A stretch of 64,000 nucleotides of DNA from GCA-001856825 sp038729485 (lineage in GTDB: Archaea > Thermoplasmatota > Thermoplasmata > Thermoplasmatales > GCA-001856825). Made by a program: the position numbers and the translations under genes. The number at the start of each line of letters is the position of its first letter. Within the stretch, counting starts at the first letter, position 1. Shown piece after piece: positions 17,883-27,121 of the stretch. The notes beneath the pieces were generated by a model. That model ran no database searches and was not told the origin of the DNA. It worked only from the letters and a program-made list of their open reading frames with translations. The stretch spans positions 186,001-250,000 of the forward strand of contig JAVYRX010000001.1 of the NCBI GenBank assembly GCA_038729485.1, in the 5' to 3' direction.

Positions 17883-18252
17883 TCGCTTCTCCTTTTTCCT
17901 CTTGCAGCTTCCCTTCCACAACTACCAGATTTACAAGGGAAATGTCGTCTGAAATCGTATTACCCCTGATGTTCTTCTTTTTCCTTAGACCTGGCCTTTT
18001 CGGCTTGAAGCCGACGCCCCCTGTGAGAAGAATTCTTTTCCTCCTCATTCCTGGAAAATCCGCCCTCATCGGAAAACCATCCTTGTCGCTGCCTCCAGTT
18101 ATTTTTAACTTCACGCCGCCAAGTCCCATGAAAGATCCGTCTATTGTGTCCCCTATCCTTTTGCCGAATAGGGCATTCTGTCTCTCTTCAGGCACTTCAA
18201 TCTGCCTTGATTTACCATCACTGGTAGATACGACTGCCCTCATTGTAACCAT
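17860..18252 (-). CDS. rps6e: 30S ribosomal protein S6e
   Basis: This 130-residue archaeal/eukaryotic small-subunit protein is recognised by VVSTSDGKSRQIEV near the start, KRIGDTIDGSFMGLGG, KITGGSDKDGFPMR and the basic GFKPKRPGLRKKKNIRGN. The acidic tail is short. The start is ATG 18252 (MVTMRAVV) because GGTGAT lies seven bases upstream and a TATA box at 18289-18297 predicts transcription from about 18267; an ATG at 18243 is also possible. It heads the S6e-aIF2 gamma operon. Confidence 0.9.
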   Translation of the reverse strand: MVTMRAVVSTSDGKSRQIEVPEERQNALFGKRIGDTIDGSFMGLGGVKLKITGGSDKDGFPMRADFPGMRRKRILLTGGVGFKPKRPGLRKKKNIRGNTISDDISLVNLVVVEGKLQEEKGEANEAAKTS

Positions 18253-18288
18253 TATTGCTATCACCGATAGCAACTGTATTTTGACTCC

Positions 18289-18297
18289 TTATAAATA
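18289..18297 (-). promoter_or_regulatory. TATA box of the S6e-aIF2 gamma operon
   Basis: On the minus strand the element reads TATTTATAA, centred about 40 bases upstream of ATG 18252 and about 26 upstream of a predicted start site near 18267. This leaves a short leader with a GGTGAT ribosome site. Confidence 0.5.
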
Positions 18298-18430
18298 CGT
18301 TCTTGGTAAGACCAAGCGTGATGAGAATTAAGATAAGGAATTTAACTCGTTTGCTGGAAGGCAAAAAACCCGAGTTTTCCCTTGCTTAGGAAGGGCATGG
18401 CGTTTTAAGTGATCAGATATGCGTGCTTCG

Positions 18431-21112
18431 TCAAATTTTTAGGATGCTTTTGGCCACAAACGGAGGTACCTTTAGCCCAGTGCTTCCCACTCTTATCCTG
18501 AAATCGACTGTCTTGCAGCCCTTCCCCTTCTCAAGCACTATAACTGGGTTCAAATCCAACTCCACTATCTCCGGATTGTCGCTCACGAGTTTGGAGACGT
18601 TCACCAATACGTTTTTGTATGCTTCCTCATCCGCAACCTTTGTCCCCCTGTATCCTCTCAGGACGTCTGCCGTCTTCAGCTCTGATATCATCTCTGCTGC
18701 ATCTCCAGCATCCACCGGCGCCAGCCTCGTTGATACATCCTTAAGCAATTCAACGAGCTTCCCTCCCATGCCTGCCACCACCAGCGGACCGAACAGGGGA
18801 TCATTGCTTGAACCGGCTATCATCTCCACCCCCTCAGGGATCATCTCCTGGGCAATCATGTAATCTACCTGGAAACCTTTCCCTCTCAGAGCTGTGAGCA
18901 TCGCGTCCGATTCCATTGATAATTTTGAAACGGGGACGTTGAGCTTAACCGCACCCACGTCGCTCTTGTGTACAATATTTGGCCCATAGGCCTTTAGAGC
19001 GAGGTTTCCAACCCATCCCTTTGTTTTTTCGGCCGCCTCCTTTGCATCTTTGAACATGGCGGTTCTGACGGTAGGAATATTGTAAATTTCTAGGATGGAT
19101 GTGCATTCCTCGTATGAAAGCCACTCCCTTCCTTCCCTCATCGCCCGCGATATTATCGCCTTTACCTTGTCCGTATCTACGTAATCCCTTCTGAGAATCT
19201 CCTTTGGTGGAGCATATTTCCATTTCCCATATTCCGTAGCCCTTGCTAGCGCAATTGCCGCATCCTCTGGAAAAGGAAATGAGGGAACGCTTATTCCATC
19301 CTGCCTCAATATTTCCGTCATGCCTTTCGTAGCCATAAAGACGGATACGACCGTCTTGGAATTGTTGAACTTTTTAACGCCTGATAGAATGCTCTTGGCG
19401 ACGTCGTTGGGATCCAATACGACGGGTAGTATGAATATGACAATTATTGAGTCTATCGAATCGTCCCTTCCCAGAATCTCAAGTGACCTTTCGTACATGT
19501 CTGCCTGTACTCCAGCCGTCATATCTATGGGATTCCTTACGGATGCTATGTCAGGCAGTATCTTTCTAAGCTCCTCTTTTGTTTTCTCATTCAGATCAGG
19601 CACTTCAAGACCATGGGCTTCGCATGAATCGGCAGCCAGTATGCCTGCACCCCCCGCATTGGTCAGTATCGCAACCCTATTTCCCTTTGGTACGGGTTGG
19701 TTGCCCAAAAGAGCAGCTACCTCGAACATCTCGTCAAGGGTGTCAGTTCTAATTATGCCGCTCTGCTTGAATAGGGCATCAACTGTAATATCAGATGTTG
19801 CTAGTAGAGCGCCAGTGTGGGATTGTGTTGCCCTGAATCCAGCCTTGTATCTCCCGCTCTTTACAGCGACTATAGGCTTCTTCTTTGTTATTCTTCTTGC
19901 AAGCCTAGAGAATTTTATGGGGTTTCCGAAGGATTCAAGATAGAGAAGAATCACGTCCGTTTCATCGTCATTTTCCCAGTATTGAATCAGATCGTTTCCA
20001 GATATGTCCTCCTTATTGCCGACGGAAACAAAGGAACTGAGGCCTAGTCCAAGTTTCGTTGTGATATCGAAAACGGCGATTCCCAGCGCCCCTGATTGAG
20101 AAAGGAATGAGAGACGGCCCTTTATTGACTTAAACGGCGAGAACTGTCCGTTCAGTCTTACCTTGTCTGAATTATTGACGATTCCCATGCAATTCGGCCC
20201 TATGACCCTCATCCCATATTTTGTGCATATGGATGAGAGCTGCTCCTGCCTTTTCTTCCCAATTTCGCCTATTTCGGAGAATCCTGAAGTTATTATGACG
20301 AGACCTTTGACGCCCTTCTGTCCACATTCCTCTGCGACTCGGGCGACCAGATCGGCAGGCACAACTATAAAGGCCACGTCAACGGGATAGTCTATGTCTT
20401 TGATCGACCTGTAAGCTCTTATTCCCTGAACGAACTCGTGATTGGGGTTGACTGGGAATATTTGGCCGTTGAAATTGCTTTCAAGAAGGTTGAAAAAAAG
20501 TTGCCCACCGATCGACGTTCTGTCAGAGGAGGCTCCTATGACTGCAATGCTCTTCGGTTCCAAAAAGAATTTAACTGCATTTATGGCAGAGATGGAGTCC
20601 CTGTTGTCGAAGTTTCTTATTGCTTCAGGGAGGAACGATGGTGAGAACCTTACCATAACCATTCCAGGCTTCGCTTCTGATTCAACAGCAAATCCCATGC
20701 TTTTCATCGCAGAAATCATCTTGTAGTTTTCTGGGGAGACAAAAGATCTTATCTCCCTTATGCCGCTTCTTACCGCTTCCTCCGCCAACAGTCCGAGCAT
20801 TGCCGTACCTAGACCGAGAGATTGAAAATTATCCCCTACAATTATTCCAACTTCGGCCATGCCTTCGTCCCCTCTATACAAAGCTCCATGCGCGATTATT
20901 CTGTCATTTCTGATGGCAATTATCGTCTGCCATTCGTTATTTGTGAGTGCCTGAAGGACTTTTTCTCTTGGAATGACCTGCATAAAACGACCTTGTATGG
21001 TGGCATCTGAAATTGATTCCACAAAATTCTTCATCATCTCGAGATCGGACTCTCTGAACTCCCTGACAACGACAAGAGATCCGTCCCTGAGTATAACGCT
21101 TGAACTTGTCAT
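18431..21112 (-). CDS. GNAT acetyltransferase fused to ADP-forming acyl-CoA synthetase (Pat/ACD-like)
   Basis: A protein of about 893 residues. Residues 1-160 are a GNAT domain with the acetyl-CoA motif FQSLGLGTAMLGLLAEEA. The rest is NDP-forming acyl-CoA synthetase: CoA-binding fold (SIAVIGASSDRTSIGGQ), ligase domain with the phospho-histidine motif ATQSHTGAL, then an ATP-grasp domain (AQEMIPEGVEMIAGSSNDP). The ACD reaction is acyl-CoA + ADP + Pi to acid + CoA + ATP, and the catalytic His is retained. Fusions of these domains act elsewhere as protein lysine acetyltransferases (Pat); which role dominates is open. ATG 21112 overlaps the lipB stop by four bases (ATGA), making this the last gene of the oxoacid dehydrogenase operon. 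Confidence 0.85.
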   Translation of the reverse strand: MTSSSVILRDGSLVVVREFRESDLEMMKNFVESISDATIQGRFMQVIPREKVLQALTNNEWQTIIAIRNDRIIAHGALYRGDEGMAEVGIIVGDNFQSLGLGTAMLGLLAEEAVRSGIREIRSFVSPENYKMISAMKSMGFAVESEAKPGMVMVRFSPSFLPEAIRNFDNRDSISAINAVKFFLEPKSIAVIGASSDRTSIGGQLFFNLLESNFNGQIFPVNPNHEFVQGIRAYRSIKDIDYPVDVAFIVVPADLVARVAEECGQKGVKGLVIITSGFSEIGEIGKKRQEQLSSICTKYGMRVIGPNCMGIVNNSDKVRLNGQFSPFKSIKGRLSFLSQSGALGIAVFDITTKLGLGLSSFVSVGNKEDISGNDLIQYWENDDETDVILLYLESFGNPIKFSRLARRITKKKPIVAVKSGRYKAGFRATQSHTGALLATSDITVDALFKQSGIIRTDTLDEMFEVAALLGNQPVPKGNRVAILTNAGGAGILAADSCEAHGLEVPDLNEKTKEELRKILPDIASVRNPIDMTAGVQADMYERSLEILGRDDSIDSIIVIFILPVVLDPNDVAKSILSGVKKFNNSKTVVSVFMATKGMTEILRQDGISVPSFPFPEDAAIALARATEYGKWKYAPPKEILRRDYVDTDKVKAIISRAMREGREWLSYEECTSILEIYNIPTVRTAMFKDAKEAAEKTKGWVGNLALKAYGPNIVHKSDVGAVKLNVPVSKLSMESDAMLTALRGKGFQVDYMIAQEMIPEGVEMIAGSSNDPLFGPLVVAGMGGKLVELLKDVSTRLAPVDAGDAAEMISELKTADVLRGYRGTKVADEEAYKNVLVNVSKLVSDNPEIVELDLNPVIVLEKGKGCKTVDFRIRVGSTGLKVPPFVAKSILKI

Positions 21113-21795
21113 CGTTTTCCAGTATCCGTTAAACAATAATGAATGTTGTCCATAATAATTTCTTTGAAGTATCTCGATGAAATCAAGTGGAACGGATGAA
21201 ATTCATGAGAAAAAGAATATAAAACGCTCTTTATTAGCTCCTCTTTCTCAACTTCGACAAAACCAATTGTCTTTGGATTAAGGCCGCATGGATTTATCTT
21301 TGAGAACCACGGAATAACCTGTTTTGATACGTTGACTGCGATCCCATGAAAAGATATCCCCTTCCTTATCGCCAGGCCTATTGACGCAACTTTTTTCCCA
21401 TCTATCCATATCCCGGGTTCGCTTCCACGAGAGGCGTTGTAACCGAACGACGAAAGAGAAGAGATGAATACGTTTTCCAGCTTAAAAACGAACTTCCTTA
21501 CGTCCATAAGACCGAGCTTCTCTAAGTTCATTATTGGGTAGAATACCACCTGCCCTGGACCGTGATATGTAACGTCCCCGCCCCTTTCTGTTTCAATGAC
21601 CTCTATCCCAACGTAATTCTCTGGTTTTTTTCCCCTTCCCACTGTGTATACCGAATGGTGCTCCAAAATGAGAAGTGTGTCCCCTATCTTATTCTTCCCC
21701 AGGAGGTCAACAAGTTCTCTCTGTAGGCCGAGCGCCTCCCTATAATCTACAACACCGAGATCAACGGCTAGATTTGAAGTGGAGAGATCTTCCAT
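21109..21795 (-). CDS. lipB: Lipoyl(octanoyl) transferase
   Basis: A 228-residue octanoyltransferase that moves octanoate from acyl-carrier protein to lipoyl domains. The signature RGGDVTYHGPGQVVFYP (71-87) is intact, and the catalytic pair Lys135 (GKKVASIGLAI) and Cys170 (INPCGLN) match E. coli Lys135 and Cys169. The gene overlaps lpd upstream by 35 bases and the GNAT-ACD gene downstream by four. With LipA at the head of the same operon it gives a complete de novo lipoylation route beside the E2 protein it modifies. Thermoplasma is better known for a bipartite LplA ligase, so de novo LipB is worth noting. The acyl donor in an archaeon is not obvious. Confidence 0.9.
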   Translation of the reverse strand: MEDLSTSNLAVDLGVVDYREALGLQRELVDLLGKNKIGDTLLILEHHSVYTVGRGKKPENYVGIEVIETERGGDVTYHGPGQVVFYPIMNLEKLGLMDVRKFVFKLENVFISSLSSFGYNASRGSEPGIWIDGKKVASIGLAIRKGISFHGIAVNVSKQVIPWFSKINPCGLNPKTIGFVEVEKEELIKSVLYSFSHEFHPFHLISSRYFKEIIMDNIHYCLTDTGKR

Positions 21796-23080
21796 AGGTA
21801 GCCTCTGCCCCGTCCTTTACTCCCTCGGACAGAGTTGGATGGGGATGCACTGTCAGCCCTATGTCCATAGCAGTCAGGCCGGCCTCAACTGCAACTGACA
21901 TCTCAGATATTAGCTCAGACGATCTCGGAGAAACTATGGCTGCGCCTTTTATAATTCCGTCGCCATCAACGTAAATCCTGAAAATTCCCTGGGTCGAATT
22001 CATGCCCAGGGCTCTTCCATTTGATGCCAGAGGCACGTTGGAAAATTTATCAGTCTTCGCGCCTGTTACCGAAATCTCAGGATCTGAGTAAATCACGAAC
22101 GGCATCGCCTTATAATCAACGACCCTGTCCATACCAGCTATGTTGTCCGCAGCTACTTCAGCATCGTAAAATGCTTTGTGTGCAAGCATTGGCTGCCCGC
22201 ATACGTCCCCTACTGCATAGACGTTCTTCACGCTGGTCTCCTTTCTTTCGTTGGTCTTTATGAACCTTCCATCCATCTCGACGTTCAAATTTTCAAGGCC
22301 GAAGCCCCGGGTATTTGGCTGCCTTCCGACGGTCATAAGAACCTTATCTGCTGAAACGACATCTCCGCTCTCAAGAAATACCCGGTAATTTTGGTTCCTC
22401 TCGACCTTCTGAACTTTCGTCCCTGTAAGTACCTTAACCCCCAAAGAGGAAAGCCTCCTTTCCACATATCTCGTTAAATCTGTATCGGTTCCTGGCAATA
22501 TAGATGGCATCATTTCAACTATAGTTACAGAACTGCCAAGCTTGGCGAATGCGGTTCCGAGTTCTATGCCTATGTAACCCCCCCCTATTATTAGCAAAGA
22601 GGAAGGTATATGATCCAGGTCGAGGATTTCTCTGTTGTAAAGAACGTCCTCTATGCCCTTAATCTTAACTGGCGTCGATCCAGTTGCTATGACGAGATTC
22701 CTTCCTGCAAAAGTTTCGCCATTTACCTTTATTTCGGAAGTGTTTTCTATGATCCCGTGACCCTTCACCACGTCTCCCCCCCAAGATTTCACTAGCTTTT
22801 CTACTCCTGAGGTCAGCTTCACTATCATTCCCCACTTCCACTCCTGCCACTTCTTCATGTCAAGAGATGAAGTGAGCGAAACGCCTGGCATTTCCTTTAG
22901 ATATGAGATAGCATCTGCCATCTCGATTAATGCCTTGCTGGGAATGCATCCATAGTTCAGGCATTCCCCGCCGATCTTGTCTTCCTCCACTAGCAGTGCT
23001 TTCTTTCCATTTTGGCCAAGCCTTATTGCAGTGGCATAGCCTCCAGGGCCTCCACCTAGGATGACGGCATCATATTCCAT
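21761..23080 (-). CDS. lpd: Dihydrolipoamide dehydrogenase (E3)
   Basis: The 439-residue flavoprotein that reoxidises dihydrolipoyl groups of the E2 protein with NAD. FAD motif GGGPGGYATA (9-18), redox-active disulfide GGECLNYGCIPSKA (Cys40, Cys45), NAD motif IIGGGYIGIELG, second FAD motif VYAVGDVCG, and the C-terminal interface catalytic motif VHPHPTLSEG with its His-Glu pair are all present. It is somewhat shorter than bacterial E3 (about 470), as in archaeal homologues. It lies four bases after E2. Confidence 0.93.
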   Translation of the reverse strand: MEYDAVILGGGPGGYATAIRLGQNGKKALLVEEDKIGGECLNYGCIPSKALIEMADAISYLKEMPGVSLTSSLDMKKWQEWKWGMIVKLTSGVEKLVKSWGGDVVKGHGIIENTSEIKVNGETFAGRNLVIATGSTPVKIKGIEDVLYNREILDLDHIPSSLLIIGGGYIGIELGTAFAKLGSSVTIVEMMPSILPGTDTDLTRYVERRLSSLGVKVLTGTKVQKVERNQNYRVFLESGDVVSADKVLMTVGRQPNTRGFGLENLNVEMDGRFIKTNERKETSVKNVYAVGDVCGQPMLAHKAFYDAEVAADNIAGMDRVVDYKAMPFVIYSDPEISVTGAKTDKFSNVPLASNGRALGMNSTQGIFRIYVDGDGIIKGAAIVSPRSSELISEMSVAVEAGLTAMDIGLTVHPHPTLSEGVKDGAEATYGRSLHFKSSR

Positions 23081-23084
23081 TTCC

Positions 23085-24206
23085 CTACACCAGCATATAA
23101 GAGGGTTCCTCTAGATATTTTTTCACTTTCACTATAAACCTCGCTGCCAATGCACCGTCTACTAGTCTATGATCTGCGGAAAGCGTTATGAACATGCTTT
23201 TACCTGAAGGCGTATCCATTATTCTGTGAACACCAAGTATAGCCACTTCGGGGTAATTTATAATTGGGGTTGAGAATATTCCGCCTATGCTTCCGACGTT
23301 AGTCACCGTAAATGTGGAGTCTTTGACCTCATCCAACCTTAGCTTCCCCTCTCTTGCCCTTCCCGCTAGATCCTCTATCTCCTTGTAAATGTTCGTAATA
23401 GTCTTCTTGTCGGCGTTTTTTACAACAGCAACAGTTAACCCATCTGGAGTATCTATTGCAATTCCTATGTTGTAGTAGTTTAATATCTCAAACTTGCCGT
23501 CTTCAGTGGAACGGGCATTCAGATAAGGATACTCCTTTAGAGCCAGAACCGATGCTTTGACAAAGAACGGTGTGTAGCTTACCGTAACTCCGAGTTCCTT
23601 CAGCTTTTCCCTCATCGAATAGAGCGCATCCATTTTGACCTCTTCGGCCACGGCATAATGAGGAATGACTTGCTTCGACTTCGACATCTTTTCAGATATG
23701 AGCCTTCTTAGTCCTTTTAGCTCCAATATATTCCCTTCGGGAGTGGGGGCGGCTTCAGGTGATGCCTGTTTCCCGTATGATTTGACGTCCTGCAACGTTA
23801 TCCTTCCTTCTGACCCTGAACCCTTGACCTTCGCCAGATCGATTCCCATTTCATGCGCGAGTTTCCTTACAGCAGGTGGTGCTAGCACTTTATCTTCATC
23901 CTGAGCAACCTTCTCCATCTGTTGAGATGCTGCACTCGCAGCTTCCGTTGGAATTCTAGCTGCTTCTCCCGAAGAGGCCCCTATGTCTATGAGTGGCGAC
24001 CCCACCTTGGCGATCTCCCCCTGTTTCACGTATATCCTTGAGACCTTTCCTTCGTAAGGGGATGGAATTTGAACTGTAACTTTGTCAGTCATTACCTCAA
24101 CTATAATGTCGTCCTTATGTACCTGATCCCCCTCCTTCACATTCCACTTAACAATCTCCCCTTCTTGAACACCCTCGCCTATGTCAGGAAGTTTAAATGT
24201 CGGCAT
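23085..24206 (-). CDS. 2-oxoacid dehydrogenase complex E2, dihydrolipoyl acyltransferase
   Basis: This 373-residue complex core has one N-terminal lipoyl domain with Lys42 in VMTDKVTVQI as the lipoylation site, a peripheral subunit-binding domain around 108-145 (APPAVRKLAHEMGIDLAKV), and a catalytic acyltransferase domain ending in the motif DHRLVDG (His346, Asp350). An Ala/Ser-rich linker lies between. It transfers the acyl group formed by E1 to CoA. In Thermoplasma the equivalent complex prefers branched-chain oxoacids but also accepts pyruvate; that specificity is only inferred here. It sits between E1 beta and E3 in the operon. Confidence 0.92.
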   Translation of the reverse strand: MPTFKLPDIGEGVQEGEIVKWNVKEGDQVHKDDIIVEVMTDKVTVQIPSPYEGKVSRIYVKQGEIAKVGSPLIDIGASSGEAARIPTEAASAASQQMEKVAQDEDKVLAPPAVRKLAHEMGIDLAKVKGSGSEGRITLQDVKSYGKQASPEAAPTPEGNILELKGLRRLISEKMSKSKQVIPHYAVAEEVKMDALYSMREKLKELGVTVSYTPFFVKASVLALKEYPYLNARSTEDGKFEILNYYNIGIAIDTPDGLTVAVVKNADKKTITNIYKEIEDLAGRAREGKLRLDEVKDSTFTVTNVGSIGGIFSTPIINYPEVAILGVHRIMDTPSGKSMFITLSADHRLVDGALAARFIVKVKKYLEEPSYMLV

Positions 24207-24218
24207 TCTTTGTTCACC

Positions 24219-25184
24219 TCAGTATGATATAACCCTATGTATTGCGCTCATTATTCTTTTCTCATTTGGCAGGTATATGTCCTCATGAGAATAGGGGAAT
24301 GGAGTATCAAACCCAGTCACCCTCAGAATGGGAGAAAGAAGAGAGTCTATTGCCCTTTCTGCTATCAGTGCCGCAATTTCAGCACCCAGGCCCAAAGTTC
24401 GCGGAGCCTCGTGTACGATCACAACCCTGCCTGTTTTCTTTGCCGTCTTCACTATTGAGTCCACGTCCATTGGAAGGAGTGTCCTGAGATCGAGGACGTC
24501 TGCGCTAACGGAGTTCCTATCAATAGTATTAAGAACGGTTGATACAGAGCTGCCGTATGTTATCAAAGATACGTCGTCCCCTTCCCTCGCCAAGGAGGCC
24601 TTCCCTATTTCTACTTCGTACATTCCTTCGGGAACCTCCCCTTTCACAGACCTGTAAAGTCTCTTTGGCTCAAGAAACATGACAGGATCGTTGGACTTGT
24701 ATGCAGCCATAAGAAGGCCTTTTGCGTCGTAAGGATTCGACGGGGATATGACAGTCAACCCTGGGGTGTGAACGAAGTACGACTCTCCGCTCTGCGAGTG
24801 ATACAGTCCACCCTTTATCCCCCCTCCATATGGAGTTCTGATAATCAGGGGTGCAGAAAAGCGCCCTCCTGTACGATACCGGATCTTTGCCATGTTGTTT
24901 GTTATCTGATCGAAGGCCGTGAATATGAAATCTTGAAACTGTATCTCTGCAATTGGTTTCAAACCGTGAAGACTCATTCCCAAACCCATCCCTATTATTC
25001 CAAGTTCATTCAGAGGCGTATCTATGACCCTCTCCTCGCCATATTTCCGGAGAAGATTATCGGTGACCCTAAAAACCCCTCCGTCCCTTCCTATGTCTTC
25101 ACCTAGGATAACTACTCTCTCGTCCCGCTCCATGAGAAAGTCAAGCGCAGAATTTAGCGCCTGGACCATATTCATCTCACTCAT
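24219..25184 (-). CDS. 2-oxoacid dehydrogenase E1 beta subunit
   Basis: This 321-residue transketolase-like subunit of the thiamine diphosphate-dependent E1 enzyme starts with MVQALNSALDFLMERDERVVILGEDIG-type sequence, has FTAFDQITNNMAKIRYRTGG and PYGGG in the cofactor region, and the C-terminal transketolase domain with RVVIVHEAPRTLGLGAEIAA. These are standard for pyruvate/branched-chain oxoacid E1 beta proteins of about 325 residues. Its ATG overlaps the E1 alpha stop by eight bases, coupling the two subunits of the alpha2-beta2 enzyme. Confidence 0.92.
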   Translation of the reverse strand: MSEMNMVQALNSALDFLMERDERVVILGEDIGRDGGVFRVTDNLLRKYGEERVIDTPLNELGIIGMGLGMSLHGLKPIAEIQFQDFIFTAFDQITNNMAKIRYRTGGRFSAPLIIRTPYGGGIKGGLYHSQSGESYFVHTPGLTVISPSNPYDAKGLLMAAYKSNDPVMFLEPKRLYRSVKGEVPEGMYEVEIGKASLAREGDDVSLITYGSSVSTVLNTIDRNSVSADVLDLRTLLPMDVDSIVKTAKKTGRVVIVHEAPRTLGLGAEIAALIAERAIDSLLSPILRVTGFDTPFPYSHEDIYLPNEKRIMSAIHRVISY

Positions 25185-26187
25185 CTAGCTCCCTCCTCTC
25201 TTCCTCCTGTATCCAGTGCGGCTTTTCGTATACGTCATCCAATATGCTCTTAGGATCAATCGGAGGTATGGAAGCTCTCTCTTCCAGCACGGAATCGACC
25301 TCTTTCTTTGCATCTTCCTTTGTTTTCTTTATGAAATTCTGATCAACTATGCCCATGCTGAGTAGGAGATTCTCAAGCCTCGTTATAGGGTCTTTCTGAC
25401 TACCGTCAGTTATCTCATCCACCCTGTATTTTTTTGGATCGTCGGAAGTAGAATGTGGACCTATACGGTATGTTACGGCTTCCAGCAAGTAAGGTCCGTA
25501 ACCTGACCTCACGTAACTTAATGCTTCGGAAAGACCAGCGAGGGATGATATAAGATCGTTTCCGTCCACCCTTTTTCCGGGAATACCATAAGCTCCCCCC
25601 TTCTTGTATATTTCAACCCTTGTCTGCCTTTCAACAGGCATTGATATAGCCCATCCATTGTTCTCGCATACAAACAGGACTGGAAGGTTGAAAACAGAGG
25701 CGAAATTCAATGCAGCGTGAAAATCTGAGGTAGAGGTGGCACCGTCTCCGAAAGTGGTAATAACGATGCCTTTCTTTTTTTGATATCTCAGGGCGTAGGC
25801 TGCTCCCACTGCCAATGGAAGATGTGTTCCCACCGGACTCTGAACGGTGGAAAAATTATATTCCTTGAAAGAGAAATGATCTGGCATCTGCCTACCTTTC
25901 TGTAAATCTTCACTGTTACCCAAAAGCTGGTCATATATCATTGATATGGGTACCCCCCTCTGAAGCAAGAGCGCAAGGTCCCTGTAATAATTGTAGATCA
26001 CGTCATCCTTCTCCGCCAGCATCCCGATGGCGACCTGTATGATTTCCTGACCCTCCGCAGGAACGTGAAATCCGATTATACCCTGCCTCTGAGCGCCTGT
26101 TATCCTTAGGTCGAGGATTCGGGCCATCACGGCGGTCTTGTATGCAGAAATCAGGGATTCGTTTGGAACGTTACCTAATGCGGCCAT
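25177..26187 (-). CDS. 2-oxoacid dehydrogenase E1 alpha subunit
   Basis: About 336 residues. It binds thiamine diphosphate through the motif GDGATSTSDF...ENN and decarboxylates the oxoacid. HVPAEGQEIIQVAIG near the start, the phosphorylation-loop-like YRIGPHSTSDDP, and a Glu/Lys-rich C-terminus fit branched-chain/pyruvate E1 alpha proteins. ATG 26187 is chosen since GGTGAT lies just upstream, though a GTG at 26196 overlapping the lipA stop would add three residues. It is the second gene of the operon after lipA. Confidence 0.9.
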   Translation of the reverse strand: MAALGNVPNESLISAYKTAVMARILDLRITGAQRQGIIGFHVPAEGQEIIQVAIGMLAEKDDVIYNYYRDLALLLQRGVPISMIYDQLLGNSEDLQKGRQMPDHFSFKEYNFSTVQSPVGTHLPLAVGAAYALRYQKKKGIVITTFGDGATSTSDFHAALNFASVFNLPVLFVCENNGWAISMPVERQTRVEIYKKGGAYGIPGKRVDGNDLISSLAGLSEALSYVRSGYGPYLLEAVTYRIGPHSTSDDPKKYRVDEITDGSQKDPITRLENLLLSMGIVDQNFIKKTKEDAKKEVDSVLEERASIPPIDPKSILDDVYEKPHWIQEEERRELDE

Positions 26188-26188
26188 A

Positions 26189-27031
26189 TCAATCACCCAG
26201 AGCCTCCCAGGCTTCAGCTGCCCTGTACGAAGTCCTGACTAGCGGTCCTGAGGCTACGTAGCTGAAACCCATCTCATACGCCCCTTCCTTCAGCCTCTCG
26301 AATCTTGATATTGGGGAATATTCAACAACCGGCAACTGGTTCTTTGACGGCCTTAGGTACTGTCCTATGGTCAAAATGCTCACACCCGCCTGTCTGAGAG
26401 CCCTCATAGCTTCCAAAACTTCATCATCTCTTTCTCCAAGCCCTAGCATTATCGATGATTTTGTGACGAAGCCGTTTGAAGATATGTGCTTCAGCACAGC
26501 AAGGGATTGAGAATAGCTTGCCCTATGGTCTCTTATAAAAGGAGACAGCCTTTCAACAGTCTCTATGTTATGGGCAACAACTGACGGTTTCTCGCCTAGC
26601 ACAACGTCCACCAGATCAAAATTGCCTCTGAAATCAGGTATCAGAACCTCGACCTTTGCTCCGACAGATTTGACCAACCTCACAACATCTGCGAAATGCC
26701 TGGCTCCCTGGTCTGGCAAATCGTCCCTATCTACGGAGGTAATCACCACGAATTTTAAACCCATTTCCTTTACTGCCATGGCAACATTTCTCGGCTCCAT
26801 TGGGTCAAGGGGCTCAACGAAACCATGCGTTACAGAGCAGAATCTGCAATTTCTTGAGCAGTTCTTTCCAAGCACCATAAACGTAGCAGTACCGTTGGAC
26901 CAGCATTCAACCCTATTTGGACACCTTGCCTCTTCGCACACAGTATGAAGGTTCAATTTTTTGACTTCCCCTCTTGTATTGAAAAACGTCTCCTCAGTGG
27001 GAAGCCTGACCTTGGCATATTCAGGATGCAT
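26189..27031 (-). CDS. lipA: Lipoyl synthase
   Basis: A 280-residue radical SAM enzyme that inserts two sulfurs into octanoyl-lipoyl domains. Auxiliary cluster ligands are Cys32, 37, 43 (CEEARCPNRVEC), the radical SAM motif is CSRNCRFC (Cys58, 62, 65), and the C-terminal serine motif is VRTSY. The reading frame continues upstream but without family similarity; ATG 27031 lies about 25 bases from a TATA-like element at 27050-27060, so the mRNA is probably leaderless. It heads the lipA-E1alpha-E1beta-E2-lpd-lipB-ACD operon. Confidence 0.92.
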   Translation of the reverse strand: MHPEYAKVRLPTEETFFNTRGEVKKLNLHTVCEEARCPNRVECWSNGTATFMVLGKNCSRNCRFCSVTHGFVEPLDPMEPRNVAMAVKEMGLKFVVITSVDRDDLPDQGARHFADVVRLVKSVGAKVEVLIPDFRGNFDLVDVVLGEKPSVVAHNIETVERLSPFIRDHRASYSQSLAVLKHISSNGFVTKSSIMLGLGERDDEVLEAMRALRQAGVSILTIGQYLRPSKNQLPVVEYSPISRFERLKEGAYEMGFSYVASGPLVRTSYRAAEAWEALGD

Positions 27032-27049
27032 TGCGTGAAAGTTGATCAA

Positions 27050-27060
27050 GGTTTTAAACG
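27050..27060 (-). promoter_or_regulatory. TATA box of the lipA/oxoacid dehydrogenase operon
   Basis: On the minus strand the element reads CGTTTAAAACC, centred about 24-26 bases before ATG 27031. This spacing supports a leaderless transcript starting at the LipA start codon. Confidence 0.5.
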
Positions 27061-27121
27061 TTTTCGGTTTACCTAAATCAAAATAAATAACGATAAAGCG
27101 TTTATTTAAGGTTTCTATACC

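Noticed and set aside
19320..19943. 207-codon plus-strand frame inside the acyl-CoA synthetase fusion gene
   Set aside because: Antisense to conserved ligase and ATP-grasp coding sequence.
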